This document shows, piece by piece, positions 1 to 6,425 of a stretch of DNA of 13,251 nt (the first letter of the stretch is position 1; every line of letters starts with the position of its first letter). A program made the position numbers and the translations under genes. The notes below the pieces were generated by a model that saw only the letters and a program-made list of their open reading frames with translations, was not told the origin of the DNA and searched no databases. Source of the DNA: Thermoanaerobaculia bacterium (GTDB lineage: Bacteria > Acidobacteriota > Thermoanaerobaculia > Multivoradales > UBA5704); the NCBI GenBank assembly GCA_030150965.1, contig JASLEW010000270.1, positions 1 through 13,251 of the forward strand, written 5' to 3'.

Positions 1-2283
1 CCCGGCGGGAGAGCCGGCGCCCGGGGCCTGGGCGGGAGAGCCGGCGCCCGGGACGGCCCGGGCGGCAGGGCCGGTGCCGGGGACCGCTGAAGCGGCAGGC
101 GCGTTGCCGGGCTCCTCTGCGGCCACGGCGAGGCGGCGGACGGCCGCTCCCTCGGGATCCCTCTCGTCGGCAGGACCCAGGCCCTCGACGGCGACGGTGA
201 GCCGGGCACCGCCGCTGCCGCTCCGCTCGGCGCGCTCGATGACCGCGACGGTCGGGTCGGGGTAGACCGCGTCCAGGCGGGTGAAGCGCGACCCGGCGGG
301 CTTGCGGATGGTGACCCCCAACCAGGGGTTGCGGTAGGTGTCCCCGTCCACCACGAAGCCGGGCTGCCCGGCCGGCACCCGCACGGTGCGTCCGCCGCGG
401 GTGTAGGCGAGCACCCGCACCTCGACGTTGCCGAACATCTGCAGGCCGGCGGCACTGAAGGCCGCGAGGTTGTCCTCGCCGGTGTAGCTGCCGAACTGGA
501 TGCGCGCCGCGTCGGCCACGCCGGGGCGGTAGACGGCGGCGTCGAAGGGCAGCCAGCGCCCGCCGATCAGCGCCTCGGTCCAGGCGTGCCCGCCCCAGAT
601 CCCCTCGTAGTAGACGAACCCCATCGCCACCCGCGACGGAATGCCGGCGGCGCGCTCCAGGGAGGCGAGCAGGATCGCGTAGGCCAGGCAGGTGCCGCGC
701 CGGTTGCGCACCACCTCCGAGGCCGGCGCCACGGCGATGCCCAGGTCGAGCCGCAGGTTCTCGGCCGTCCAATCCTGGAGCTTGCGCACCACGGCGTACG
801 GGTCGCGCTCGCCGGCGGCGACGGTGCGCGCCAGGCGCATCACCTCGGGATCGTCGGACTGGAGCAGGGCGTTGGGCCGGAGGTACGAGGCGGCGTCCGC
901 CACCGCGGTGGCGGCACCGGGCTCCGCCGGAGGTGCGGCCGCCGCGCTCGGCTGGGCCGCGAGCGCCGCCTCGGCGCCGGACTCCGGCGCCGGTGCGGGC
1001 AGACCGCCGGCATCCGCCGCCGGTGCAGAGGTTGTGCCGGACAGGGCTGCTCCTGGCGGCGCGGGCGCGGGCCGCCAGACCTCCAGGGTGAGGGTCCGCG
1101 GCGAGCTCGCGAGCACCCGCTCCGCCGGGCCGGCGAAGGCCGGCCAGCCCAGGTCCGGGCGCCGGTGGGTGAGCTCGATCCGCATCGACTCGATGGCGCG
1201 CGGATCGGGCAGCCGGACGTTGGAGCGCGCCATGGTGCGGTCGTAGGCCTCGGCCGGCAGCTCGCCGCCGGCCCCGGCGCGCAGCGCGGCGATCAGATCG
1301 GTGAGGTCGGCGCGGCTGGCGCGGCGGGTCTCCATCTCGCCGAAGGGGAAGGAGTCGGTGCGGCGGCGGAGGCGGCCGGAGGCGTCCAGCTGCACCAGGG
1401 CCTTGCCGGGAAGGGCATCGTTGGTCTCCTCCACCTCGAGGACCGGCTGGCCGTCGCGCGTCGTGGCGGCGCGCAGCCGCCGGGTGAAATGCGTCACGCT
1501 GCCGGCGTCCGACGCCACGGTGAGATAGGCGATCTCGGCGGCCCCGGCACCCAGCCGCGAGCGGCTCAGCGCCGCGATGCCCTGGGGGCCGAGCAGGGGA
1601 GCGGCGAGCGGCAGCGTGCGGGAGTAGGTCCGGCCGCCGGCCTGGCTGCGCAGCTCCAGGCCGGCCGCGGTCCGCGTGCCGTCCACCGTCACCGTCTGGC
1701 GGGAGCTGGAGGTCTCGGCGTGCACGGTCAGCACGGTGCCCGCGGCATCCTCGGCGGTCACCAGGCGGCTGCGGATCTCCACCGCATTGCCGAGGCGGTT
1801 GAGCACGAAGCGCATCTCGTCGGTGGTGACGCTGCCGCCGCCCGCGCGCGGCTCGGCGGCCTCATGGAGCCAGCCCACCGGCTGGCCGGCCAGGAGCAGC
1901 TCCCACCAGAGGTCGCCGGCGGCGGCCGGGGGCAGAGCTGCGGCAGGGGCCGAGAGCGGAGCCACGGCGGGAGCCGGGGACGGAACGGTAGGAGCCGAGG
2001 GCGGAGCCACGGTAGGGGCCGAGGGCGCGGCCACGGCAGGAGCCGAGGGTGGAGCTCCGACGGCAGGAGAGGGCGAAGCCGCGGCGGCCGGCGGTGGCGT
2101 GGCGGCCACGGCCGGAGTGCCGCGGATGGCAAGCGGGAGGGTCAACGCGAGGCCCGCGGCCAGGGCGAGGGCGCGCCGGCTGGAGAGCAGGCCGGTGCGG
2201 TGTGGAGCGGTCCGGGAGCCGGGGATCCGGTGCCGGAAGCTCGGCGGGCTGATGGCGGGCAGGTCGGGGGCGGTCGGTTTCAT
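1..2283 (-). CDS. Exported transglutaminase-like (papain-fold) domain protein, 3' end beyond the window
   Basis: The frame is open from ATG at 2283 to the left edge, giving 761 visible residues and no stop, so the gene continues outside. Seen: after about 30 residues a basic 'SSRRALALAAG' stretch and hydrophobic segment end in an AVAA-like site, which suggests export by Sec or Tat. Next comes an Ala/Pro/Ser linker (about residues 55-122), a beta-rich region, a second Ala/Pro linker (about 425-480), and then a transglutaminase core. The catalytic triad is readable as Cys532 in RGTCLAYA, His566 in GGHAWTE and Asp581 in LPFDAA, with family-typical spacing. Known for the family: bacterial transglutaminase-like domains act as proteases or cross-linking enzymes; the substrate here is unknown. 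A purine-rich GGAGGAG precedes the ATG by a few bases. The visible C-terminus is Ala/Gly/Pro repeats. Long plus-strand ORFs over this stretch are GC-driven shadows. Confidence 0.85.
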   Translation of the reverse strand, partial: MKPTAPDLPAISPPSFRHRIPGSRTAPHRTGLLSSRRALALAAGLALTLPLAIRGTPAVAATPPPAAAASPSPAVGAPPSAPAVAAPSAPTVAPPSAPTVPSPAPAVAPLSAPAAALPPAAAGDLWWELLLAGQPVGWLHEAAEPRAGGGSVTTDEMRFVLNRLGNAVEIRSRLVTAEDAAGTVLTVHAETSSSRQTVTVDGTRTAAGLELRSQAGGRTYSRTLPLAAPLLGPQGIAALSRSRLGAGAAEIAYLTVASDAGSVTHFTRRLRAATTRDGQPVLEVEETNDALPGKALVQLDASGRLRRRTDSFPFGEMETRRASRADLTDLIAALRAGAGGELPAEAYDRTMARSNVRLPDPRAIESMRIELTHRRPDLGWPAFAGPAERVLASSPRTLTLEVWRPAPAPPGAALSGTTSAPAADAGGLPAPAPESGAEAALAAQPSAAAAPPAEPGAATAVADAASYLRPNALLQSDDPEVMRLARTVAAGERDPYAVVRKLQDWTAENLRLDLGIAVAPASEVVRNRRGTCLAYAILLASLERAAGIPSRVAMGFVYYEGIWGGHAWTEALIGGRWLPFDAAVYRPGVADAARIQFGSYTGEDNLAAFSAAGLQMFGNVEVRVLAYTRGGRTVRVPAGQPGFVVDGDTYRNPWLGVTIRKPAGSRFTRLDAVYPDPTVAVIERAERSGSGGARLTVAVEGLGPADERDPEGAAVRRLAVAAEEPGNAPAASAVPGTGPAARAVPGAGSPAQAPGAGSPAG
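4..52. repeat. Short tandem repeat in the 3' part of the transglutaminase gene
   Basis: A 22-base unit occurs exactly at 4-25 and again at 31-52, a 27-base period. A looser copy follows to about 95. In the minus-strand gene it encodes PGAGSPA-type Ala/Gly/Pro repeats. The array touches the left edge, so its true length is unknown. Confidence 0.7.
1921..2110. repeat. Degenerate tandem repeat encoding an Ala/Pro/Ser linker
   Basis: In the minus-strand frame this segment encodes repeated units such as PSAPAVAA, PSAPTVAP and PSAPTVPS, about 24 bases per unit with many synonymous changes. It lies just after the export signal and before the first folded domain. The likely role is a flexible, extended spacer outside the cytoplasm. 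Third-position variation suggests an old repeat or selection on the protein rather than a recent expansion. Confidence 0.6.
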
Positions 2284-2444
2284 GGCTCTCCTCCTGGCCC
2301 TGAAGCCTAGGGAGCGCCGGAGGAGCGCGGTATCCCCCGAAAGGCAGATTTTCGCGTCTATCAATTGGTGGATGAAGCCGACAGCGGAATGGAGGCCGGG
2401 CGCGGAAGGCGGCGGCGCCGTCCGTCCAAGGCAACGGAGGTCTC
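2284..2444. promoter_or_regulatory. Divergent intergenic region between the transglutaminase and oxidoreductase genes
   Basis: This 161-base gap separates two divergently oriented genes, so promoters in both directions are expected here. The segment around 2340-2375 is AT-richer than its surroundings. A ribosome-binding GGAGG is seen at 2436-2440 for the plus-strand gene. No convincing -35/-10 pair or operator could be read, so the regulatory label comes from gene orientation alone. Confidence 0.35.
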
Positions 2445-3605
2445 ATGCCCGACCTGACAACCGCGCGCTACGCCGATGGCACCTGGAGCGTTGACGGAAC
2501 CCCGCCGGGTCTTCTTGCGCGGCAGGTGAGCCGCGCCGCCACGCCTGCGGATCCCGTGAAGGAGGCGCTCCTCGGCGGGGCGCACCTGCCGCGGCGCCAG
2601 TTCCTCTGGCGGAGCGCGGTGTTCGGCGCCGGAGCCGCCGAGCGCCTGCCCTGGCCGGCGCCGCCGCGGCCTGTCGGCCTCGGGATCATCGGCCTCGGCT
2701 GCCGTGGCGCCCGGGCGCTTGCCGTCTGCCGCTCCATCCCCGGCGCGGCGGTGGTGGCGCTCTGCGACCAGGACGCTGCCGCGCTGCGGCGCCAGGGCGG
2801 CGTCGCCGGGGACGGTGGCGCCGAGCCGCGGCTGGCGACCGATCCCCACCGGCTGCTGCACGAACCCGGGGTCGAGGCCGTGGTGCTGGCCGTCGGGGCG
2901 CGGCAGCAGCTGGCGCTGGCGGCAGCCGCCTGCGAGGCCGGCAAGGACGTGCTCCTGCTGCGGCCGGCGGCGCTCGACGGCGCCGCGCTGCGTGCCCTCG
3001 CCGCCCTCGCCGGCCGCCACCAGCGGCAGGTCCACTTCGCCCGCGCCTGCCGCTGCGCGCTCGACCGCGGCACGCCGCGCGGCACGGTGCTCCCCTGCCA
3101 CCAGGGCACCGCCAGCGCCCTGGTCCGGACCCGCCTGCAGACCCCGCTGCCGCTCGGCGCCGGCGGCCTGCTGCACGAGCTGATCGACGAGGCCGACCTC
3201 GCCCTGGCGGTGCTCGGCGGCGAGGTGGTGCGCGCGGTCGCCGCCTCGGGCGCCGCCGGCCGCGGAGATACGAGCCGCGCCCCGCGGCCGCGGCGGTACC
3301 TCTGCGAGCGCCGGGTGCACCTGGAGCTGGCCGGCCGCCAGGGTCCGCGGCGCAGCCTCACGCTCGCTCTCGCCGTCGAGCACGGGCCGGTGGCGGTCAA
3401 GACCTCGCGCATCCTGCTGCGCTGCAGCCGCGGCGCGGCGCGCCTCACCGCGGTGCCGGTGGCCGGCTGCGACCCCGCCGACCTGCGCGCCTTCGTGCAC
3501 GCGGTGCACCGGCGCGAGCCGGGGCCCGGCCTCACCGCGGAGCGCCTGCGCCAGCTGACCGAGCAGGTGCTGGCGGGCCTGCGCGAGGGAAACGACGAGA
3601 GATAG
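2445..3605 (+). CDS. Gfo/Idh/MocA-family oxidoreductase homologue, probably catalytically altered
   Basis: The 386-residue product has a Rossmann nucleotide-binding start at GLGIIGLGCRG (G83-x-G85-xx-G88). An acidic Asp108 (ALCDQD) ends the second strand, where NAD ribose is usually bound. A typical family segment 'ACEAGKDVLLLRPAALD' follows. Family members normally read E-K-P at this place, with Lys catalytic; here it is L172-R173-P174. The later D-x-G-x-H-x-x-D signature is also altered: H244-E-L-I-D248-E-A-D251, with no His at the expected position. A twin-arginine-like PRRQFLWRSAVFGAGAA lies at residues 49-65, unusually far in. A GTG at 2556 would put it near the N-terminus but has no obvious ribosome-binding site, whereas ATG 2445 is preceded by GGAGG. 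Likely a sugar or cofactor-binding relative; the substrate cannot be read. Confidence 0.72.
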   Translation: MPDLTTARYADGTWSVDGTPPGLLARQVSRAATPADPVKEALLGGAHLPRRQFLWRSAVFGAGAAERLPWPAPPRPVGLGIIGLGCRGARALAVCRSIPGAAVVALCDQDAAALRRQGGVAGDGGAEPRLATDPHRLLHEPGVEAVVLAVGARQQLALAAAACEAGKDVLLLRPAALDGAALRALAALAGRHQRQVHFARACRCALDRGTPRGTVLPCHQGTASALVRTRLQTPLPLGAGGLLHELIDEADLALAVLGGEVVRAVAASGAAGRGDTSRAPRPRRYLCERRVHLELAGRQGPRRSLTLALAVEHGPVAVKTSRILLRCSRGAARLTAVPVAGCDPADLRAFVHAVHRREPGPGLTAERLRQLTEQVLAGLREGNDER

Positions 3606-3690
3606 GTTGATCCTGGATCAGGAGGAGATGCAGAAGCTGCGCTGAGCTCCGGATCCGGGGGCGGGCCTGCACGCCGGCGGCGGGCGGGTC

Positions 3691-3710
3691 CGGGCGGGCC
3701 GCGCCGCCCG
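3691..3710. terminator. GC hairpin between convergent genes
   Basis: CGGGCGG (3691-3697) pairs with CCGCCCG (3704-3710) around a six-base loop. It lies between the stops of two convergent genes at 3605 and 3739. There is no T-run on either side, so it is not a classical intrinsic terminator. In this GC context a hairpin can also arise by chance. Confidence 0.35.
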
Positions 3711-3738
3711 CCAATGCGGCGGCGCGGCGCGGGCGGGC

Positions 3739-4977
3739 TCAGGGGAAGGCGGTGTTGTCGAGGCCGCCGCAGTACTGGCCGGCCGGGTTGCCGTAGGTCT
3801 TCTGCGTGCCGGTCGCGGTGTCGGTCACCACCAGGTCGTATTGCAGGTCGCTCAGGGTGCCGTAGAAGACCGCGATGCGGTTGCCGAAATCGATCACCTT
3901 GACCACCAGCTCCAGGTCGCTCGGGTCGGTGAAGTAGAAGGCGCCGGTCAGGTCCGAGACCGGCACCGCGCCGCCGGCGCCGGAGGTGTCGTTGAACTGG
4001 TTGTGCCAGCTCATGGTGAGCGCGAAGCGGCGGTTCAGCAGGCAGATGGTGTTCTTGTCCGGTTTGCAAGCGCCGGTGCCGGCCGCCTCCATGACCGGCT
4101 TGGTGCCGTCTCCCTCGCTCTGCAGGAAGTCCTGGTCGATGCCGCCGCAGTCCCCCTGGGTGTTGGTGTAGGTCTTGGTGTAGTCGAGCGGATCGTCCAT
4201 GTCGCTGACCGCGATCTCGAACTCCAGGTCGGTCAGCTCGCCGTAGAAAACCTTGTAGACGCCGTTGCCGAAGGGGAGGATCTTGACCAGCAGCTCGATG
4301 TTGCCGGGATCGCCGAAGGAGAAGAAGCCCGCCGAATCGGTACGGGCGATGGCCCGGCCGAAGCCGTAGGTGTCGTTGAACTGGTTGTGCCATGCCACCT
4401 GGATGCGGAACCGGTGCTGTTGCAGGCACATGGTGGCGACATCGGCGGCGCAGAGGCCGCTGCCGCATTCCAGCGCCAGGAGGTAGCTGCCGGTCTTGAC
4501 CGCCGAGGCGCTCGGGACGGTGGCCAGGATCTCGAAATTGCCAAAGGATTCGAGGAAGGCGCCCACTCCGGCGATCTGGCCCGCCGGCGCCTGGTCCGCC
4601 GCCAGGATGTTGCCCGCCGGGTCGGCCAGCCCCAGCAGCGAATCGAAGTCCGAAGACGACATGGCCACGCCGACCGCCTGACGCGAATAGTTGGGAAAGA
4701 ACCAGGCGTCGGCGAACTGTCCGGAGACCGCACAGTCGGTGTCGGTGAGCGTGGTCTGGACCAGCTGACCGCAGAGGATCAGGTTGGGCTTGCAGGTCTC
4801 GTTGAGCTTGCGGCGCAGCACCGGCTGCGCCGGCTGGCTCAGCTGGCGCACCGCCCGGTCGCGCGCCGACTGCGCTGCCGCCGCGTCCCCGGCGGCAGCC
4901 GGCGGCGCCGCGGCGGCCAGCACCAGACCGATCATGGACGTGTAGAGGAAAAGCTTGCGAATCGATGAACAGGACAT
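3739..4977 (-). CDS. Secreted protein with PPC-like domain and duplicated C-terminal beta-rich domain
   Basis: ATG 4977 is chosen over an upstream in-frame GTG at 5022 because GGGAGA stands seven bases before it and a signal peptide follows directly (IRKLFLYTSMIGLVLAAAAPPAAAG, broken here as IRKLF then a hydrophobic core to AAAG). The mature protein is 412 residues including the signal. Residues about 72-172 resemble pre-peptidase C-terminal (PPC) beta-domains: a T-D-C start, SSSDFDSLLGLADPAGN, and a closing GSYLLALE. Two repeats then run from about 184-282 and 312-406. Each begins with Cys, has WHNQFNDT exactly 12 residues later, a 'DP-(x)-LELVVK' style strand, and closes with CGG. Such modules occur at the C-termini of Acidobacteriota exported proteins. 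No catalytic domain is visible, so binding or surface display is more likely than enzymatic activity. Confidence 0.8.
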   Translation of the reverse strand: MSCSSIRKLFLYTSMIGLVLAAAAPPAAAGDAAAAQSARDRAVRQLSQPAQPVLRRKLNETCKPNLILCGQLVQTTLTDTDCAVSGQFADAWFFPNYSRQAVGVAMSSSDFDSLLGLADPAGNILAADQAPAGQIAGVGAFLESFGNFEILATVPSASAVKTGSYLLALECGSGLCAADVATMCLQQHRFRIQVAWHNQFNDTYGFGRAIARTDSAGFFSFGDPGNIELLVKILPFGNGVYKVFYGELTDLEFEIAVSDMDDPLDYTKTYTNTQGDCGGIDQDFLQSEGDGTKPVMEAAGTGACKPDKNTICLLNRRFALTMSWHNQFNDTSGAGGAVPVSDLTGAFYFTDPSDLELVVKVIDFGNRIAVFYGTLSDLQYDLVVTDTATGTQKTYGNPAGQYCGGLDNTAFP

Positions 4978-5202
4978 GCGCGTCTCTCCCGAGACCGCCG
5001 GCTGGCGGCCGATCACAACCACGGCCTCGATGCGCGATTGTTACGACACAGTAATCCGCAAACACACCGGCCACAAGCCCGAAATGGTCATATGCAGATG
5101 CGGCTCTGCCGGTCAGGGCCGTGGCGCCGCCTCCCGGCGGTCAGCGGAGCGGCATCCGGCAGCCCTCGGCGTGCCGTCGCGCCCCGGCGGGCGGCGGTGG
5201 GG

Positions 5203-5289
5203 CTATCGCGCTTCCGCCATGAGCATGGCCGCCGCGAGGGCCGCCTGGCCGAGGCTGATGCCGCCGTCGTTGCAGGGCACCTGGAACCG
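5203..5289 (-). pseudogene. hypF: Remnant of hypF: only the C-terminal end remains
   Basis: The minus strand reads RFQ-VPCNDGGISLGQ-AALAAAMLMAEAR followed by a TAG at 5205-5203. The PxNDGGIxLGQA signature is the highly conserved C-terminus of HypF, the carbamoyltransferase that starts CN-ligand synthesis for [NiFe]-hydrogenases. The rest of that roughly 750-residue protein is absent. Directly upstream is Ala/Pro repeat coding in another frame, so the remnant has no start and is one base out of frame with the ORF that leads into it. It should be non-functional. Its place downstream of hypD fits a collapsed hyp operon. Confidence 0.7.
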
Positions 5290-5437
5290 CTGCCGCGGCC
5301 GTCTCCGGAGCTGCCGCCGGAGCTGCCGCCGCGGCGGCCTCCGGGGCCGCCCGTGGCACCGCCGCGGCGACGGTCTCCGCGGCAGCCGTCGGAGCCGCCG
5401 CCGCGGTCTCCGGGGCGGAGGGGGCGCCGGCGCCCAT
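5290..5437 (-). repeat. Ala/Pro/Glu repeat start of an ORF coupled to hypD
   Basis: An ATG at 5437-5435 overlaps the hypD stop as TGATG and begins MGAGAPSAPETAAAA, continuing as AAAPETAAAAVP-type repeats. Two imperfect copies of about 43 bases differ mostly at third positions. The ORF runs on to a stop at 5141, but beyond about 5290 it reads out of frame with the hypF remnant, giving Arg/Gly/Pro-rich nonsense. The tight coupling suggests that an intact hyp gene, possibly hypE or hypF with an Ala-rich extension, once followed hypD. Most of that gene seems to have been deleted. Confidence 0.5.
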
Positions 5438-6296
5438 CAGGCGCTCGCCGCCGCCGGCTGCGCCTTGCGGTGCACGTAGTTGAAGTAGGCGGCGCAGGCG
5501 CCCTCCGACGACACCATCAGCGCCCCCACCGGCCGCTCGGGCGTGCAGTCGCGTCCGAACAGCTTGCAGTGGTGCGGCTTGAGCACCCCCTTGAGCACCT
5601 CGCCGCACTGCGCCGCCTTGGGGTCGGTGACCCGCATCCCGGGCAGCTCGAAGCGCGCCTCGGCGTCCCACGCCGCGAGCTGCGGGCGCAGGCGCAGCGC
5701 CGACTGCGAGATGAACCCCAGCCCCCGCCACTCGAAGTAGGGGCGCAGCTCGAAGACCTCGGCCATGGCGCGCAGCGCCGGCAGGTTGCCGTCCCAGGGC
5801 ACCACCCGGGCGTACTGGTTCTCCACCTCCGCCCGCCCCTCGCCGAGCTGGCGCAGGATCATGACGATCGATTGCAGGATGTCGAGCGGCTCGAAGCCGG
5901 AGACCACGATCGGCATCCCGTAGTCGCGGGCGATGAACTCGTAGGGCCGGCAGCCGATCACCGTCGAGACGTGCCCCGGCCCGACGAAGGCGTCGAGGCG
6001 CATGTCCGGCGAGTCGAGGATGGCGCGGATCGCCGGGATGATGGTCACGTGGTTGCAGAAGACCGAGAAGTTGGCGAGGCCCGCGCGCCCGCGCCTCCCG
6101 CAGGCTGAGCACCGTCGAGGGCGCCGTGGTCTCGAAGCCGATGGCGAAGAACACGACGTGGCGGTCGGGGTTGGCCGCCGCCAGCTTGAGCGCGTCGAGG
6201 GGCGAGTGGACCATGCGCACGTCGGCGCCGCGCGCCTGGCGCTCCAGCGGGCTGCCGTTTCGTCCCGGCACGCGCATCACGTCGCCGAAGGCACAT
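5437..6296 (-). pseudogene. hypD: hypC start fused to 5'-truncated, frameshifted hypD
   Basis: HypD with HypC builds the Fe(CN)2CO centre of [NiFe]-hydrogenases. In one frame the sequence reads CAFGDVMRVPG, then VRMVHSPLDALKLAA and VVFFAIGFETTAP. In the next frame, from about 6081, it reads LANFSVFCNHV, GPGHVSTVIGCRPYEF, VVSGFEPLDILQS and the C-terminal [4Fe-4S] cysteines (C-x12-C-x6-C-x16-C) through MVSSEGACAAYFNY. The switch sits in a CCC run at 6080-6082, where one extra base explains it. About 100 N-terminal residues are missing, including the CGGxTH and GPGCPVC iron-binding motifs. In their place is an ATG at 6296 with AAGGAG seven bases upstream, followed by codons for Met-Cys-Leu, the invariant start of HypC, and then hypD sequence out of frame. 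The product should be inactive. Confidence 0.8.
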
Positions 6297-6425
6297 GAGG
6301 AATCTCCTTCGTCGTCTTCAGTCTCTCCGTCTTCACCCTCTCCCTCCCCGTCCTCTCCGTCTCCATCCTCTTCCGCCTCATCATCATCGTTTCCCTCGTC
6401 TCCGGCTTCCCGCCGCCGCCTCGCC
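6297..6425 (-). promoter_or_regulatory. Purine-rich spacer between the nickel transporter and the hypC start
   Basis: The minus strand between the transporter stop and the hypC ATG is overwhelmingly G and A, with repeated GGAGA, GACGGAG and GAAGAC blocks, ending in the ribosome-binding AAGGAG at 6309-6304. It includes three consecutive ATGs (6387-6379) opening a 36-codon basic ORF that looks spurious. If read in the hypD frame it gives an acidic Asp/Glu/Gly run. The tract could affect translation initiation or form a triplex-prone polypurine structure; neither is shown by sequence alone. Confidence 0.35.

Noticed and set aside
1..110. Possible CRISPR-like or regulatory repeat array at the left edge
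   Set aside because: The period is 27 bases with almost no spacer, and it is in frame with the transglutaminase gene as Ala/Gly/Pro codons; it is a coding repeat.
586..2310. Very long plus-strand ORF (574 codons)
   Set aside because: The product is Arg/Gly-rich with no domain, and the opposite strand encodes a coherent transglutaminase protein with its catalytic triad. It is a GC-driven shadow.
3607..3645. Mini-ORF just after the oxidoreductase stop (ILDQEEMQKLR)
   Set aside because: Twelve codons from a TTG without its own ribosome-binding site; the AGGAGG lies only two bases before the internal ATG. No evidence of function.
3841..4968. 375-codon plus-strand ORF
   Set aside because: Antisense to the well-supported secreted protein; the composition is typical of a shadow frame.
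5041..5054. TTAC-N6-GTAA inverted repeat upstream of the secreted-protein gene
   Set aside because: Only four-base arms that do not extend; likely chance, though its promoter position is suggestive.
2468..5074. 868-codon minus-strand ORF covering two genes
   Set aside because: Out of frame with both the oxidoreductase and the secreted protein; low-complexity Arg/Ala/Pro product without recognisable domains.
6277..6387. 36-codon ORF opening with three ATGs in the purine-rich spacer
   Set aside because: Highly basic low-complexity product arising from the purine tract, running over the hypC ribosome-binding site and start; no sign of independent coding.
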